Source: Conidiobolus incongruus B7586 (lineage: Eukaryota; Entomophthoromycota; Entomophthoromycetes; Entomophthorales; Conidiobolaceae). From it: DNA of 30,576 nt. The stretch's first letter is position 1. The number at the start of each line of letters is the position of its first letter. The position numbers were made by a program, and so were the translations under genes. This document shows positions 1-12,233 of this stretch, one piece after another. Location of the stretch: NCBI GenBank assembly GCA_000697335.1, contig JNEM01011563.1, positions 1-30,576 of the forward strand. The letters run 5' to 3'. Under the pieces are notes generated by a model that worked only from the letters and a program-made list of their open reading frames with translations, did no database searches and was not told the DNA's origin.

Positions 1-1159
1 TTGATTAAAAAATTAACTTTTTAAAATTAGTTATTTAATTTAATTATATTTAAACTAAATAATAATCATTAAATGTTTTTTATTTTAGTATTAGTAAAAT
101 TTAACTATAAACCCTTTAAAATTATTTAAAATTTATAAGCAGCTTTTAATAATAAAGTATTATTTAAATTAATAATTTATTACAAGGTAAATTATTTTAA
201 AGTTAAAAAATTATCTAAAACTTATTAAAATCTAAAAGATTAACTTTAACTATTATTCTTTAATTATTAATAGAGTGAAAAAATATATTAAAAAAATACT
301 TTTTTATTTTAGTTAAAGAATTATTTAAGCACTTTAATATTAGTTTTATAAGTATTTTATATATTTTAAAGTTTAAACTAAAATTAATAAATAAAAATAT
401 AAAATAAATACCTTATAATTTAACTAAAGCTTAAAAAAAAGCTAGAGTAATTATTGTTAAATAAAACTTACTAAAATATTATTAGAAGTTTAAACTTTTA
501 TAGTGAATAATTATAATTAATGAATTTTAAATCCTTATATATAATTTTTTATTAAAACATAAATTAAAATGTTAGATTAAATTAAATTAACTTTTTTATA
601 AATCCATTTAAATAAATATTTTGTTAATAAATATATATTAATTATTGTAATAAATTAAAATAGTATATATTATTTTTATTTAATTCCTAAAGGAAAATTA
701 ATTAATAGTAAATTTTATATTATTTTTTTTAAATAAAAGTATTTTTAATATAATTTGAGAAAACCTATTATTTTACATGATAATTATAAAATATATAAAT
801 TTAAAGTTATAAAAAACTTTTTAATTAAAAATAACTAGATAAAACTACCACATCTAGTATATTTTTTAGATTATAACCTATATAATTATAATTGTTTTAG
901 GTAATTAAAAAACTAACTTATAAGAAAGAAAATTTCTATAAGAAAATTTAATTGGTTTGTAAAATATCAAATTTTAGTCTTTAATAAAAAGAACTATTTT
1001 TTAAGTGTTAGATCTTTGTTAAAAGTATAGCAAAAAGTTATTAATAATAAAAAAAACTATTAAATTTATATTATATATTTATTTATATATATTATATATT
1101 AAAATATTTATTTATTTTGAATCACAAAAAATTTCCATTATTAAAAATATAAAGTAATA
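1..1159 (+). mobile_element. mariner-type (DD34D) DNA transposon, copy 1, heavily decayed
   Basis: Base 1 aligns with base 21945 of copy 2 and the similarity runs to the shared 3' end near 1159, so only about nine bases of the 5' tip lie outside the window. No open transposase frame remains. The sequence is the copy 2 sequence with a large excess of C-to-T and G-to-A changes; by eye there are only about a dozen CpA dinucleotides in the first 1,080 bases while TpA is everywhere. Some positions go the other way: this copy keeps CC or CAA where copy 2 has CT or TAA, so the two decayed independently. The D-N-Y motif region lies around 775-800 and the third-Asp region around 865-900. It is the oldest or most heavily mutated of the three copies. 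Confidence 0.88.
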
Positions 1160-1792
1160 GCAGGCTTTTAGTTATAGAGTTATTAGATAATTAACTATGA
1201 TTTACTGTCTTGGAAAATATTGAATAAATTTTTAAAAAATAGTAATAAGTTTTATTTGATGTTGAAAAGTATATTGTGAATAAAATTCATTATCTTTGAT
1301 ATCAAACAACTGTGACCATATTAAAGTCCTTATTTTGAGTTATTTATGAACAATTTTATATTGACATCCATTAAATTATTTTCTAAAATGATATTTAATG
1401 AAGAATATTATAGTGTAATATTCATTTTAATTAATTCATTATTTACATATTATTTGTTCAACAAAAAAAGAGTTATAAGAATATTAAATTATTCCATATA
1501 AACTTGATTGGTATTCAAAAAAGAGTGATTAATGAATAGAATTATATAACAAATATTTGGTTAGTATTGATTGATTATAAAGTGTTGATGATATATTCTT
1601 GAAGATTAAAAATATATTGTGTTATATTTGATTGAGCTATATAGCTAAACATTTAAAAATAAAGATGCATGCCAAAAAAGAAAGCAATATCTAAGTGATA
1701 ATACATGCTTATAAACGAAATAATTAAATATAACCAAATAGAAGGAGAAGTTAATTTTACAAACAGTTATTAAATTGATAAATTACAATCAT
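1160..1792. other. AT-rich intergenic stretch
   Basis: No coding frame with codon structure, no RNA gene and no clear repeat seen. It separates the 3' end of mariner copy 1 from the stop codon of the ACBP gene and probably holds the ACBP 3' untranslated region. Confidence 0.5.
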
Positions 1793-2228
1793 TTAAGAAT
1801 GCTTGGCGATGACATCTTTCGCGATTTGGATGTACTTTTCAGTGGCTTCATCCTGAGACATACCTAAACATTGAATCAAAGTTGAGGAACTTTTGCAATT
1901 TTTCACGACTATGTAATACTTACCCTTGAGTTCGTTCCAAGCGTTCCACTTAGCCTTACCAGTGAAATCGAACATACCAGGAGAATCTTGAAGACGTATA
2001 AGTATACTAGAATCAATAGTAAGCTATCTTGTACTTACCAGTAGTGTTATCACCAACGGTGGCTTGTTTGAAATGAGAGTACAACTTTAATAAGGTATCG
2101 TTATCGGGCGTAGAAGACAATTTCTTAACATCTTCAGCAACTTTAGCGAATTCAGCCTATTAAATCAATTAATATATAATCATATATAATATACTCAGTA
2201 ATTAACATACGTTAGCAAGACCAGACAT
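1793..2228 (-). CDS. ACB1: Acyl-CoA-binding protein (ACBP), 4 exons
   Basis: Small cytosolic carrier that binds long-chain acyl-CoA esters and buffers their pool for lipid synthesis and membrane traffic. Exons on the minus strand are 2211-2228, 2039-2156, 1924-1986 and 1793-1863; joined they give 89 residues, the usual ACBP length (about 86-90). Introns are 54, 52 and 60 nt with GT..AG ends. Family marks are visible: the [11 protein letters not shown] segment, the TTDSPGMF loop, the [10 protein letters not shown] helix and the C-terminal TEKYI segment with the conserved tyrosine; these tyrosine and lysine residues contact the acyl-CoA head group in known ACBPs. The last intron is a multiple of three without stops, so a naive open frame runs through it; the family alignment shows it must be removed. 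Start chosen at the MSGLAN exon just below a TATA box. Gene symbol follows the yeast orthologue. Confidence 0.95.
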
Positions 2229-2280
2229 TTTAAGGTTTTAATAAATGATTAAGATGATGTATGAAAAGATGATCGTAGGA

Positions 2281-2289
2281 CTATTTATA
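2281..2289 (-). promoter_or_regulatory. TATA box of the ACBP gene
   Basis: On the minus strand this reads TATAAATAG, a canonical TATA box, about 55-60 bases upstream of the ACBP start codon. The GC-containing flank stands out from its AT-rich surroundings. Function is inferred from match and position. Confidence 0.6.
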
Positions 2290-3623
2290 CGCCTCAATTC
2301 CATTTTAATTTCGTCACCCTTCAAAAAATGCATAATAAATTGTTAGTAGGAATGGATAATGATGATTGGTTCAATTTTAATAAATCAACAATTCCTCCTA
2401 TTAAACAAAAAATATCAATAATCTAATTCAGAGAATTGGATTCTATTATTAAATGTGAAAAGCGAGGTTCATCAACTTTAATTTTATTTTTCATACTAAT
2501 CCAATACTGATTTTTGTATATTTCACGTTTTCATATGAATTTTAATCCATTTTACCATGCATATTTTGTCAAAAAATTCGAATGGAGTTAGAATACCTAT
2601 GGAAAAATAATCCATATATTTGAAAAAATTGGCTTTGTAATTATATAATATATAGTACAAGTAACAGATATTATCAGGTGGAAAACTAGTAGAATTTATA
2701 AAGAACATTTGATTATGTCAATGTATATAATCTGATGTATATTTAGCAAAATTATAAAAATATCTTTGGCAAAATTAACATCATCTTATATTTTCGAAAT
2801 TTATAACTAAAAATAATTAACTTTAAAACCTGACAAGGAAAATATAAGTAAGATATATTTGGTATAATTATATGCTGCAATCAATGCAACAAAAAACTAT
2901 ATTTAGAAATAAATAAGGATCAATATCTCCAATTCTATTAAATAGGCGAAATTATAATTATTAGGCTTAGAATAATCATGTGTTCTTACTAATCGGTCTA
3001 ATTTTTAATTCAAATTTTTTGAATTTGGATTGTGGAATAATGAATGTGTTTATACTTCTCTGTTTCAACTATGCTTGAGATTCATACGATTTCTCGCCCA
3101 CTAAATTCTTAATTTTATTTCACAGTCATATCTTTATATAACTTAGTAATAGTATTTGTACATTTGTTAATGGTAGGTACAGTCAAATAGAAACAGTGTA
3201 TAGAGTTTTAACAAACACTCAAAGCAATATTTAAAAACACGAAAAATTGATATACCACAAAAATTTGAAGGATTAATAAAAATCATTAAGTTTTTTCTGT
3301 ATATAAAGAGAATGAAAATTTTAAAATAATTTAGTTTTCAGGCTTTAAACTTATTATTTAATACTTAAAAACTTGAAGAAAGAATTACAATGATAATTAA
3401 AAAAAGCAACATTTATTAAAGAATTTAAATTATTCATATTTTGGAAAATTAAGGGTGTATATGTAGGATAAAATAATGATCCCATAATTTTGATTTGTAA
3501 TTACATTGATTTAAATTAATTATATCAAGAATTTTTGAATAAAAAAAAATTGATTATATGACTTAATATTCATTTCAATTTTTATTTTACTAAATTAAAA
3601 TTGAATATAAAAATAAAATTACA
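2290..3623. other. Intergenic region between divergent ACBP and RRP15
   Basis: About 1.3 kb between two divergently transcribed genes, so it should hold both promoters. A 61-codon minus-strand frame at 2523-2708 is rich in Phe, Tyr and Ile and resembles no family I recognise, so it is not called. No RNA gene or repeat seen. Confidence 0.5.
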
Positions 3624-4540
3624 ATGTCTACCAAAATAACGAATAAGAAAAATACTAAGAATATTAGAAAGAATAAATCTAAAGCTGGAGCAAATGAAAA
3701 ACTTGATGAAACCAATACCCAATTAGAAAATACTATTCAAGAATATCAAAACAAAATTCAAAAGGATGATGATGATAATGCTAATGAAGAAGATCAACAT
3801 GATCTTTCTGAAGATGCCGATTCAGAAGCAAGTGAAAGTTCGGGTAACGAATCGAATGACAATGATGATTCCTCTTTACAGAAACCAGCTAAAAGTAAAT
3901 ACTGTTTAAAATATTTCCTATTTTATGATATTAACTGAGTTAAAATTTTTTTTTAGAAAAGAAGAGAGTTCACCATAGTTCAGAGGATTTTTCTTCGGTT
4001 TTAGCTTCTTTAGTTAACCAAAGTTCTGGAGCTTTGCCCAATCAGGTATGCATTTCTTTTAATTAATATTCATTATTTATTAATTTTATTCCTTATGAAT
4101 AGACTCCAGTTTTATCTAAAAGTAAACAAACAATTGTAAAATTAGAAGAAGAAAAATTAGAAGAAAAAGCGAAGAAATTACTCAAATTAGAAAAAAAAGC
4201 TCAACAAGAAAAAGCTCACATTATTCCTGATTATACAACAGTAGAATATGAGAAAAAGTTGAGAAAAGTCGCTACTCGTGGAGGTAATTATAAAATCTAT
4301 TTATATTTCATTCTCATTCTCATTCTTACAATTCGATCTAGTTGTAAAATTGTTTAATGCTATCAAAGCTCAACAAAGATCAGATGAACAATCAGTGGGT
4401 GGTGGCTCTGTAAACGAAAGAATTGAGAGTAATTACTTTTGATATTATTATCATCCTATTTAAATGCTAATATAATTTTTATAGTGGCTCAACAATCTAA
4501 ATCTAACTTCTTGAGTATGCTCAAAAACAGTAATCTTTAA
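3624..4540 (+). CDS. RRP15: Ribosomal RNA-processing protein 15 (RRP15), 5 exons
   Basis: Nucleolar factor for maturation of the large ribosomal subunit (27S pre-rRNA processing in yeast). Exons 3624-3894, 3957-4045, 4103-4283, 4342-4428 and 4485-4540 join in frame to 227 residues. The N-terminal half is low-complexity: a lysine-rich basic stretch, then an acidic Asp/Glu/Ser tract (about residues 50-85), typical of nucleolar proteins. After a Lys/Glu-rich coiled segment comes the RRP15 core: YEKKLRKVATRGVVKLFNAI followed by KAQQ, and the C-terminal SKSNFLSMLK motif. The core is split by an intron exactly within the RGVV stretch, so it only appears after splicing. Four introns of about 55-62 nt. 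Convergent with the coiled-coil gene downstream. Confidence 0.9.
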
Positions 4541-5073
4541 TATATTAAATATAAATAACACCATTATAGAATTATATAAACAACATTTCATCATATAATA
4601 TTATGACCAATATTGTACCAAATAAATTTACCTCATTAACTCTTTTTTCATATTGTTTATGAATTTAATTTTAATATATAATATCTCCATAATGGTTAGT
4701 ATATTTATATTTACAAATTGAATCAATTGCTAGGTAATGATAATGAAATTTTTTCATATTATTATTAATGAGTAATTTATTAAGATTTTTGTAAGTGCAG
4801 ATTTTCATATCACTAAGCTGATGATTAATATAATATCTTATAATATTTATTTCCCGATTTGATTAAAGCTAATTTTAAGAATTAGTCATATTTACTTGCT
4901 ATTTTATTCATATTGTTTTAAAAGCTTGTATTTGTTTTGAATTTGTTATCAGCTGAAATAAAATGAATAATAAATTTCAATATTGCTTATATTTACTCAA
5001 ATTTAACTATCTATATATTGCCGTTTGATACTCCTCTAAATTATATTAATTAAGAATTATTTTGATGATTTCA
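4541..5073. other. Convergent intergenic region
   Basis: AT-rich 0.5 kb between two genes that end towards each other (RRP15 and the coiled-coil gene). It should contain both 3' untranslated regions and poly(A) sites; nothing else is seen. Confidence 0.5.
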
Positions 5074-7639
5074 TTAAATTACTGTATATGGTTTTCTATT
5101 GATTTGTTTATTTGAAGACTTCGAACCTCTTGAAGCCCTTGGATTCTTATTCTTTTTTGAAGTTAATTTACAAACAAGCTATCAAGTCAGAATATTAAGT
5201 TACCATTCTTGAAGGTTTATCCAAATTTTTTGATTTTATTATTTGTTTGTATTCAGATTTGGGGTTCTATAAAAACAATTATGATAGATGATGTTAATAA
5301 TTATCATAATATTATACATTGTCTGCACTTAATTCTTCAATTTCAAATTTCAATTTATTAATTTCGTTAATATACATCATCTATATTTTGTCAAAATATT
5401 AAAATATTATATATTTTATGCATTACTTTCATTTGATTTATCTCCTCCTGATTTTTAGCACTTTCCTTTGCCAATGTTGAATTTTTGTCTCCATTAATCT
5501 AATTAAAAATATAAATAAATATATTTGACAAATTATTATACTTTTTATACCTGATTTACATGAGATTCATAATCTGCAGTAAGCTGATTTAACTTGTCAT
5601 TGAATGTTTTATTCAAATATTTTCCCAAATTTTTTAAAGTTTTCAACATTTCAGTGTAATTTAATTCCTACTTGACATCAGTATAAATATTAATTAAACA
5701 AATTGTATTACTTTGATATTGGCTCCTTTCAATAAATCTGGACAATATTTTTTATTTGTTTCGATGATATAGTACTTAAAAAGATGAATAATATAATATA
5801 GAGATATAATTTGATATATGTTACCAAAACATTATTCACGCTATCATTTAAATTATTTTGTCTAATTTCAGAGTTAATTTGTGACTAAAATAATTTTTAC
5901 TAAGTACCTCTGATTCGTTTCTTTGAGTTGTATATTTAATTGATTATGACTTTGTTTTAATTTTATCAATTTTTCATCACTTATATAATTAGAAACAAAT
6001 TTAAATATATTATAGAAATTACCTTTCTAAGTTAATTGATTTTGAATTTAGATTGTTCATATATTCACAAAATTCTTTGATCCTAAAAATTATTAGATTA
6101 AGATTTTAATAAAAACTTTTGAATACTTAGTATTAATTAAAGAAATTTGAATTGAAAATGAATCTTTAGGACTCCTTTTTTCTTTTAAAACATTATTCAA
6201 GTTGGTGGCACAAGACTCAGCTCTAGAAAGATTAGTAGTGCTTGATTATTGCTGCAATATACTTACCTCTTAACAATATTAATGGAAAGATCCAATACTT
6301 CACTCAATTTACTTTTGCAGTTTGATTCATGCGATTGATCCTATATATCAAAAAACAATTAGATTCTAAATTAAAATATTCAGTAAATTACGTTTCCAAT
6401 ATATTGAATCACATCAGATATTAAACTCATTAGTTCATTAATATTGAATTGTGTTTCATTTTTTTGAAATTTCATAGAATCAAAGTCACTCAACATGGCT
6501 AGAAAATCTTAAATTGATAGTATTAATTTGTGTATAGTAATAATTATTATTTAAGAGAACCTTTTGAAATATCTGTATCGATTAATTTTAATGTGTGTAT
6601 TTTCCTTGACAGATTTTGACTTTTAATATCAAGAGATTTACAATTTTTTAAAATTTTATTTTTTGATTGAACAACTTTAGATTTCAAATTAGCTGAATCA
6701 AATAATAGGTCTAAAAAATTAGTGGTAACTCTGAATTTACGATTAGCTAATCGAATTACTATTAATAGCTTGCTTAATTGAATTGTTATTATAAAAATCT
6801 AAATTCAAAATTATAAATGGTGTCAAAATTGATTAATTAGTTTACTTTTGATCAAATTTTGTAGTGTTGAAGGTTTAATTGAGGTTAACAACCTTAATAA
6901 CTGATTATTTTTTTCAAAAATCTAAAAATAAATTATGAACCTTATATTGATTCAAATAATAATACATGAAACTATATTACTCCTGTTAATGAAAAAAGAA
7001 GATCAATTCTAAAAAATTAGTTTTTTTATGAATAATATATGGTTGTAAAATTACCTTGATTTAATTTGACCATTATTTTCTAATGGACACATGTTTTGAA
7101 TTTCACGAATTCGTTGCTCAATAGCATTATTTTCATTTTTAGTATTTGTTAATTCCATGTTTAATATATTCATTTTTTGATTCTATATGAATTAGACTAT
7201 GATATTATATTATTATAAAATCTTACTATAATTTTTGCTATTGAATCGGATGAATAGATAATACTCTCATGGGAAACATCAATTTGTGCTTTTTCTAAAG
7301 CTAAAGGTTCTGGTTCATTGCTGTCGAGTCTATTGAATTGAGATTTTGAATATTGATAATCAATCTATATAAAAAACGTTAATAAGGTAGCTATTACTTA
7401 TGTTCATATGAAACAAATTTACTTACATTTTGAGATTTTTCCTTTGAAAATGGGGATTTTGAGCTGATCTTCATCGATTCCGAAACTTTTTTATACAATT
7501 TTGTCTAATAATTATTTTAGTATAAAGTTGAATAAATCAACAAATTATTAACCTTCAATAATTCTGACTCTTCTTCAGAAATTGATGGTGATGTACTTTT
7601 AAATCTTTTTTTTGGATTCACTTTGTTAAACTGAAACAT
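5074..7639 (-). CDS. Uncharacterised intron-rich coiled-coil protein
   Basis: I do not recognise the family. On the minus strand a chain of small exons, each closed by GT..AG introns of about 25-60 nt, can be read in one continuous frame from ATG at 7637-7639 (MFQFNKVNPKKRFKSTSPS) to TAA at 5074-5076: roughly 600-620 residues and at least 15 introns. The N-terminus is basic and Ser/Lys-rich, followed by an SISEEESE acidic patch. Residues from about 100 onward are rich in Leu, Ile, Asn, Lys and Glu with heptad-like spacing, suggesting long coiled coils, for example around 7190-7070 and 5680-5330. The C-terminus is short, basic and Arg/Lys/Ser-rich. This build resembles spindle-pole, kinetochore or cytoskeletal scaffold proteins, but that is only a guess from composition. 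Intron ends, mainly the last one, were chosen by frame continuity and could be off. Confidence 0.7.
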
Positions 7640-8008
7640 AACAATATATAGTAATTAAACAGAATTTTTGGTTTGAATTTGATTCAATTTCCAAATAATG
7701 TGATATTTATAGATTTTTTTGCATTTATTAAATGCAAAAATTTATTTATTGTGCTATATTGAAAATGAATTATGTTGAATTGAAAATTTGTTTCTAAAAT
7801 CAATAAGTATTAACTATTTGAATTAAAATATTTATTCCAATGATCGCTATAATAAATCTTATGTAAAAATGATTAATATGTAAAAATAATTTGAATATTT
7901 ATAATAAAAAACTCATATTGTTATATTATTCATAATCAATAAAAATTAGCAAGCTTTAGTAAAATATAAAATATTCAATATATAGTTATATAATTAAATA
8001 TTAATAGA
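7640..8008. other. Intergenic region upstream of the coiled-coil gene
   Basis: About 370 bases of AT-rich DNA between the stop of VPS9 and the start of the coiled-coil gene, both on the minus strand. It should hold the VPS9 3' end and the coiled-coil gene promoter. No further feature seen. Confidence 0.5.
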
Positions 8009-10120
8009 CTATGATATCATTAAATCTTTGACACCTAAATCTTCAGGATTTTCGAAACCCGTATTGTAGTTCTCTGGAACTTCAGTCATCTCTAATAGTG
8101 TTTCAATAGTTGCTGTCATATCTCCATTTTTCGTTTTGAGGATTGAGTCTAAAATTTCTCGATCCATTCCGGGGAACATTTCACTTAAATTGGTTACTGC
8201 CAATTCAAATTGATCTCGAGTTGGAGGAGGAATTCTAGATGCCTGAAAATTCTGCTCTTCTTCGTCTTCTTCAGAATCTCCAAATAGATAAGTAAAAAAT
8301 GATTTACTAGGCTTGGGTCGGAGTGGAGATGAGAGTGATGCATTCTTTTCAGATCCTGGTGGACTTATATCAGAATCAGAGTTGGATAAAAATCTGCTCA
8401 TTATATCCAAAGGCTTTTTCATCGTTTTTTGAGCCATTTGAGATCCTTTTTCTAAAAGCACCTTGGCTGTTGATTCGGGTGTATTATATAATTGTTCTTC
8501 TTGCATTCCAGGACTAGTGTGTGATATCGAAGGTTGAAAATTAATTGAATCAGAATTCAATTCTTTCAGTGTAGCTTCCACATTGGCTTCAAATTCCTCT
8601 TTGGTGATAGATAATGAAGATGGTTCTATATTTTCAATAAAAGATATAGCACCAATAAGATTGGTTAGATAGTATCCAGATTCTGAAGATAAAGCTTCAG
8701 GATGTCTATATCTAGAAATATATTGAACATTTGAAACGAGATGTGGAGGATTGGATTGAATGACAACATATATAAGTATGGGTAAAAATTTATCAGCACC
8801 AACTGCATTAGTTTCTTCAACCTTTTTTAACAGTCCAAAGATAAACTTGCATGCATTTAGAATGCATATCATTTTGTGACGTGGCGTTTTAAAATTGTTC
8901 ATTTTTAATAATTCTGAAATAATATCAATAAATTAATATATATGTGTATATATAATATTATTGTAGATTTTTCCTATATTACCTTGTTGAGCGAAGAAGA
9001 AATAATATTTGTTTTGATCGCTTGGAGGAATATCCAGATGTTCCTCAGTAATCCACCTGAAAATACTTATTTTCTGTTTTAAAACATGATCTTTTTCACT
9101 ATCATCGCTAAGTTTTGGACTGAAAGTTCTAACATTTACAAATATTGGTGAATAAAATTGAAAATAATAAAAATAAAATTTATATACTTGGAATGTAGTC
9201 GATTCATTAAATATTGTTCAACACCTTCTCTTAAAAAATCTAATTGACTATCATCTATATCTTGCCAAACTTCGGTTTGAAGCATTTTAGATAAAATGAA
9301 CTATAAAGTGGTCAAAATTAGAGATTTGATATAATCCCTTTAAATTATGGCAAACCTGTGAAAATTCGTTGACCATCCTAACTTGTTGTGTAACAGAGCT
9401 TGATAGTTGATCAAATTTTCTTACAAAGCTGAATGAAAAAATTTAAAAACCACACTCTTGTTAAATTTATTGATTAAAATTTACCTTTCAAGATACTTAA
9501 TGATGCTAACAGCTTTTGGGTTTCGTAGTTGATCAAGAAATTCATTATAATTAAATTTACTAAAATCATCAGAATCACCAGATACGATGTCTTGAATGAA
9601 TGCTTGTTCCAACGATGGACTCTTGTTCTTGGGAGAAGAGTCTCTTTTGACCATTTCTAAAATTCTGGCAGCTTCAGGCAAATCCAATGTAGATTGGAAG
9701 GGTGACGAAGTAGATGACGACGGTTTGCCACCTGATTTAATATTAGATTGTTCTAAACGATTATAAGGATATAAAAATCATAGTAATAATTAGTTCAGCT
9801 ACCTTCTGGTTCATTTTCAAGTGGATCGAACTTTTTCACTACCTCAGCAATATCGTATCCTGTTTCAGTAACTTCTCCCTTGCTATTCATCGAAAGATTT
9901 GTACCTTTTGCAGAATATTTCATCGAGTGGAGTGAAGGGTTATTTGAAGTAGATACAGATGAAGTGGATTGTTCTGTGAATGATGGTAATACATCTAACG
10001 AAGGTAATGGAGGAATTTCAAAACTAAAAAATATTTAGAAATCGGATATCAAGTAATTGGGAAAAATGACAAAATATACCTAGATTTTTTAGTATTATCG
10101 TTGGTAGAATCTGAGCTCAT
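8009..10120 (-). CDS. VPS9: Vps9-domain Rab5-type GEF with C-terminal CUE domain, 7 exons
   Basis: Guanine-nucleotide exchange factor for Rab5/Vps21-type GTPases in endosome and vacuole traffic. Exons on the minus strand are 10080-10120, 9803-10023, 9485-9752, 9356-9428, 9188-9300, 8983-9128 and 8009-8913, giving 588 residues. The first 150 or so residues are Ser/Thr-rich and disordered. A helical bundle follows, then the VPS9 domain at about residues 260-380 with RWITEEHLDIP, MICILNACK, GADKFLPILIYVVIQ and NPPHLVSNVQYISRYR, including the Asp of the GAD motif and the tyrosine of LIYVVI that family members use for exchange. The SGYYLTNLIGAISFIENI helix closes it. A CUE domain at about residues 515-565 shows the MFP motif and the later di-leucine that bind ubiquitin in yeast Vps9. 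Introns are about 50-69 nt. Length and domain order match fungal Vps9 rather than animal Rabex-5. Confidence 0.95.
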
Positions 10121-11427
10121 GTTTTAATGATTATTTTAGCAGATTAACTTAAATTTCAGGGATTACTCAATAATCAATGGGTTAAATAATCTGAATTAAA
10201 CAATATTTGATTTCAAATGAGTATATTTTAATTAATTAATATGTAAACAAATGTCAAAGAATATATATATATATATATGATTATAATATTTCAAAGGAGT
10301 GTTTTATATTTAATGAACAAATATCCGAATATATCAAAAGCCAATTTTAAAACATGTTGAATTCCAAACTGAATTTGTACAATTTGTGGGAAATTATGAT
10401 TAACTTGGCATTTCAGATATGGAGTTATTAAATCTTGGTTAAATTTGGTAGTTGAAACTATTTTTAGCTATTTTTATAACTAAAGCAGATATATGTAATG
10501 GAGCCATTTAATATAGATATTGGTTCAAAATTTTATAATCATCGGGATTTTAAAATATAAAGTGGAAATGAGCCGATGATTCAAATATGTATTGATCTTC
10601 ATGACATCCTGGGGGATATGATTGAGCTATTATTAATTTAATATTCTAATAAATATTTTTTTATCAAAACCAAATAATGATAATATTAATAATCATTTGA
10701 GTAGATTCAAATAATAAATATAAGCACCAAATATTAATAATTTAACAAAATGAGTATATAATACATATTAATTTATTAATGTTAACTATGATACATATTT
10801 AAACTATATCTTTATCAACTATTATTAAAATTAAAATTTTCATATATTTTATTTTACTCGGAAATATTTTGCAATCAAATTGAAATAAGCTCCTTTGCTA
10901 ACCATTATTTAAATTTTAGATTATATTGATTTAGGATCAGTTATATATATGAATTTTTCTTCTATTTACCAAATATATCAAAATGTAATAAAACATTCTG
11001 CCTGCGAAGAATAGTTGACATATTAAGAGTAACGCAATATTCTTTAATTTATAATATTTGGCGTCAAAATAAAATCATCTCTGATTTTTAATCAGAGGAG
11101 GAATTATTTGAAATACGATATCAAACCAATACTATTATTGAACATATATTAAATATTACTCTGAATAAAAGTGTTAATAATTATTTAGTTAATTATAGTG
11201 CAATATTTAAAATCAATCAAAATATCTCGTCATCGGTACCTTAAAAGAAAATATTAATCAATGCATATTATTAAGAATGCTAAATTTCATTTAAATATAT
11301 CTAAGTATTCATGTCAATGTAAAATAATATGATTAAAAAAATTAGTCGAGAAAACTAATCTGTATTAAAATAAGATAAAAATATATTTACTACTAGATAT
11401 AAGGTTTAAATACACAAGATAAACTGA
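10121..11427. other. AT-rich intergenic region upstream of VPS9
   Basis: About 1.3 kb with no coding frame or RNA gene that I can support. It includes a TA dinucleotide run near 10259-10278 and a small perfect hairpin, 7-bp stem with a 5-nt loop, at 11079-11097. Confidence 0.5.
10259..10278. repeat. (TA)n microsatellite
   Basis: A run of about ten TA/AT units directly upstream of VPS9. Common in AT-rich genomes; no function inferred. Confidence 0.7.
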
Positions 11428-11706
11428 TTAATATCCTGGTCTAGACTCATTTCCAAATTGTTGATTACATTTCTTACAAACTAGCTTTTTGGAAAAGAGC
11501 TGAGGAATAGGTAAAATTATAGCTGCAAATGCAATAGCACCGTTAGAGTACTGAGATCTGACAATATGATCACCACCGTTAGGGCAGGGTCCGTAATTAT
11601 CAGTAGCTAAAGTAGGTGTAATTATATCATGGGGTTCAGTTGGATTAGGTGTAATAGATGGATTAGTTTTTAAATCTGGAGTATATTGGTCACTTTGGTT
11701 AGACAT
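11428..11706 (-). CDS. Small BRI3/LITAF-like zinc-ribbon membrane protein
   Basis: Single-exon gene of 92 residues. The first 40 residues are Pro/Thr/Asn-rich and disordered. A CPNGG knuckle near residue 41 is followed by a hydrophobic stretch (GAIAFAAIILPIPQLF, about residues 55-71) and then a CKKCNQQF knuckle near residue 77. This order, Cys knuckle then membrane-dipping hydrophobic segment then CxxC knuckle, is that of the LITAF/BRI3 group, monotopic endosomal membrane proteins that split a zinc ribbon around a membrane insertion. The first half shows only one clear Cys (CPNGG), as in some BRI3-type sequences, rather than the CxxC of classical LITAF, so metal binding is uncertain. A TATA box lies about 50 bases upstream. 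Family call is moderate; exact role unknown. Confidence 0.75.
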   Translation of the reverse strand: MSNQSDQYTPDLKTNPSITPNPTEPHDIITPTLATDNYGPCPNGGDHIVRSQYSNGAIAFAAIILPIPQLFSKKLVCKKCNQQFGNESRPGY

Positions 11707-11753
11707 TTTATTTTCAAAAAAAAATAATGTGATAAAATATTGTGACTTGAGCT

Positions 11754-11762
11754 CTTTTTATA
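11754..11762 (-). promoter_or_regulatory. TATA box of the BRI3/LITAF-like gene
   Basis: Reads TATAAAAAG on the minus strand, about 50-55 bases before the start codon, nearly the same spacing as in the ACBP gene. Inferred from match and position. Confidence 0.55.
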
Positions 11763-12233
11763 CATTTTACACTATAAAATGCACCAATCATTACATCATA
11801 GTGAATAGTTGAATGCAGCAATTGGTTAAAAATTAATTTAGATTCATGTGATATCAAGCTTATTCTTTTGGAAGTAATATTTTTATATGGTAATAACCTT
11901 TAAATTTCTGATAATTAGCAATCCGCAGTTCATCATTAAATTTTTCTATATATAAATTTGCTGGATATGATTTAAAAAAAATCCAAAATGGAGATTAATG
12001 GGGAGATGAATGATATTAATATTAAGTTAAATTCTTTAAAAATACTTGGTGAATGATATCGAAAACAGTACAAAAGATGATACGCATTGTAAATATTCTG
12101 GAAATATGAATGTAATTGTTCAAATAATTGATAAAGTTGCATTTTTTGTAGAATTTCTTTGTGTGACAATTGCTACCTGATTGATACCTTTTCTCACTCA
12201 AATTCACTACCAAGTTCCTGATTAATCAAATTA
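11763..12233. other. Intergenic stretch
   Basis: About 470 bases of AT-rich sequence between the BRI3/LITAF-like promoter and the GC-rich block. Overlapping short minus-strand frames at 11972-12213 have no recognisable product. Confidence 0.4.

Noticed and set aside
2523-2708. 61-codon minus-strand open frame between ACBP and RRP15
   Set aside because: Phe/Tyr/Ile-rich as expected from random AT-rich DNA, no family resemblance, no splice partners.
11079-11097. Perfect 7-bp stem hairpin with 5-nt loop
   Set aside because: Isolated in spacer DNA, no U-tract or partner repeat; such short palindromes are expected by chance at this AT content.
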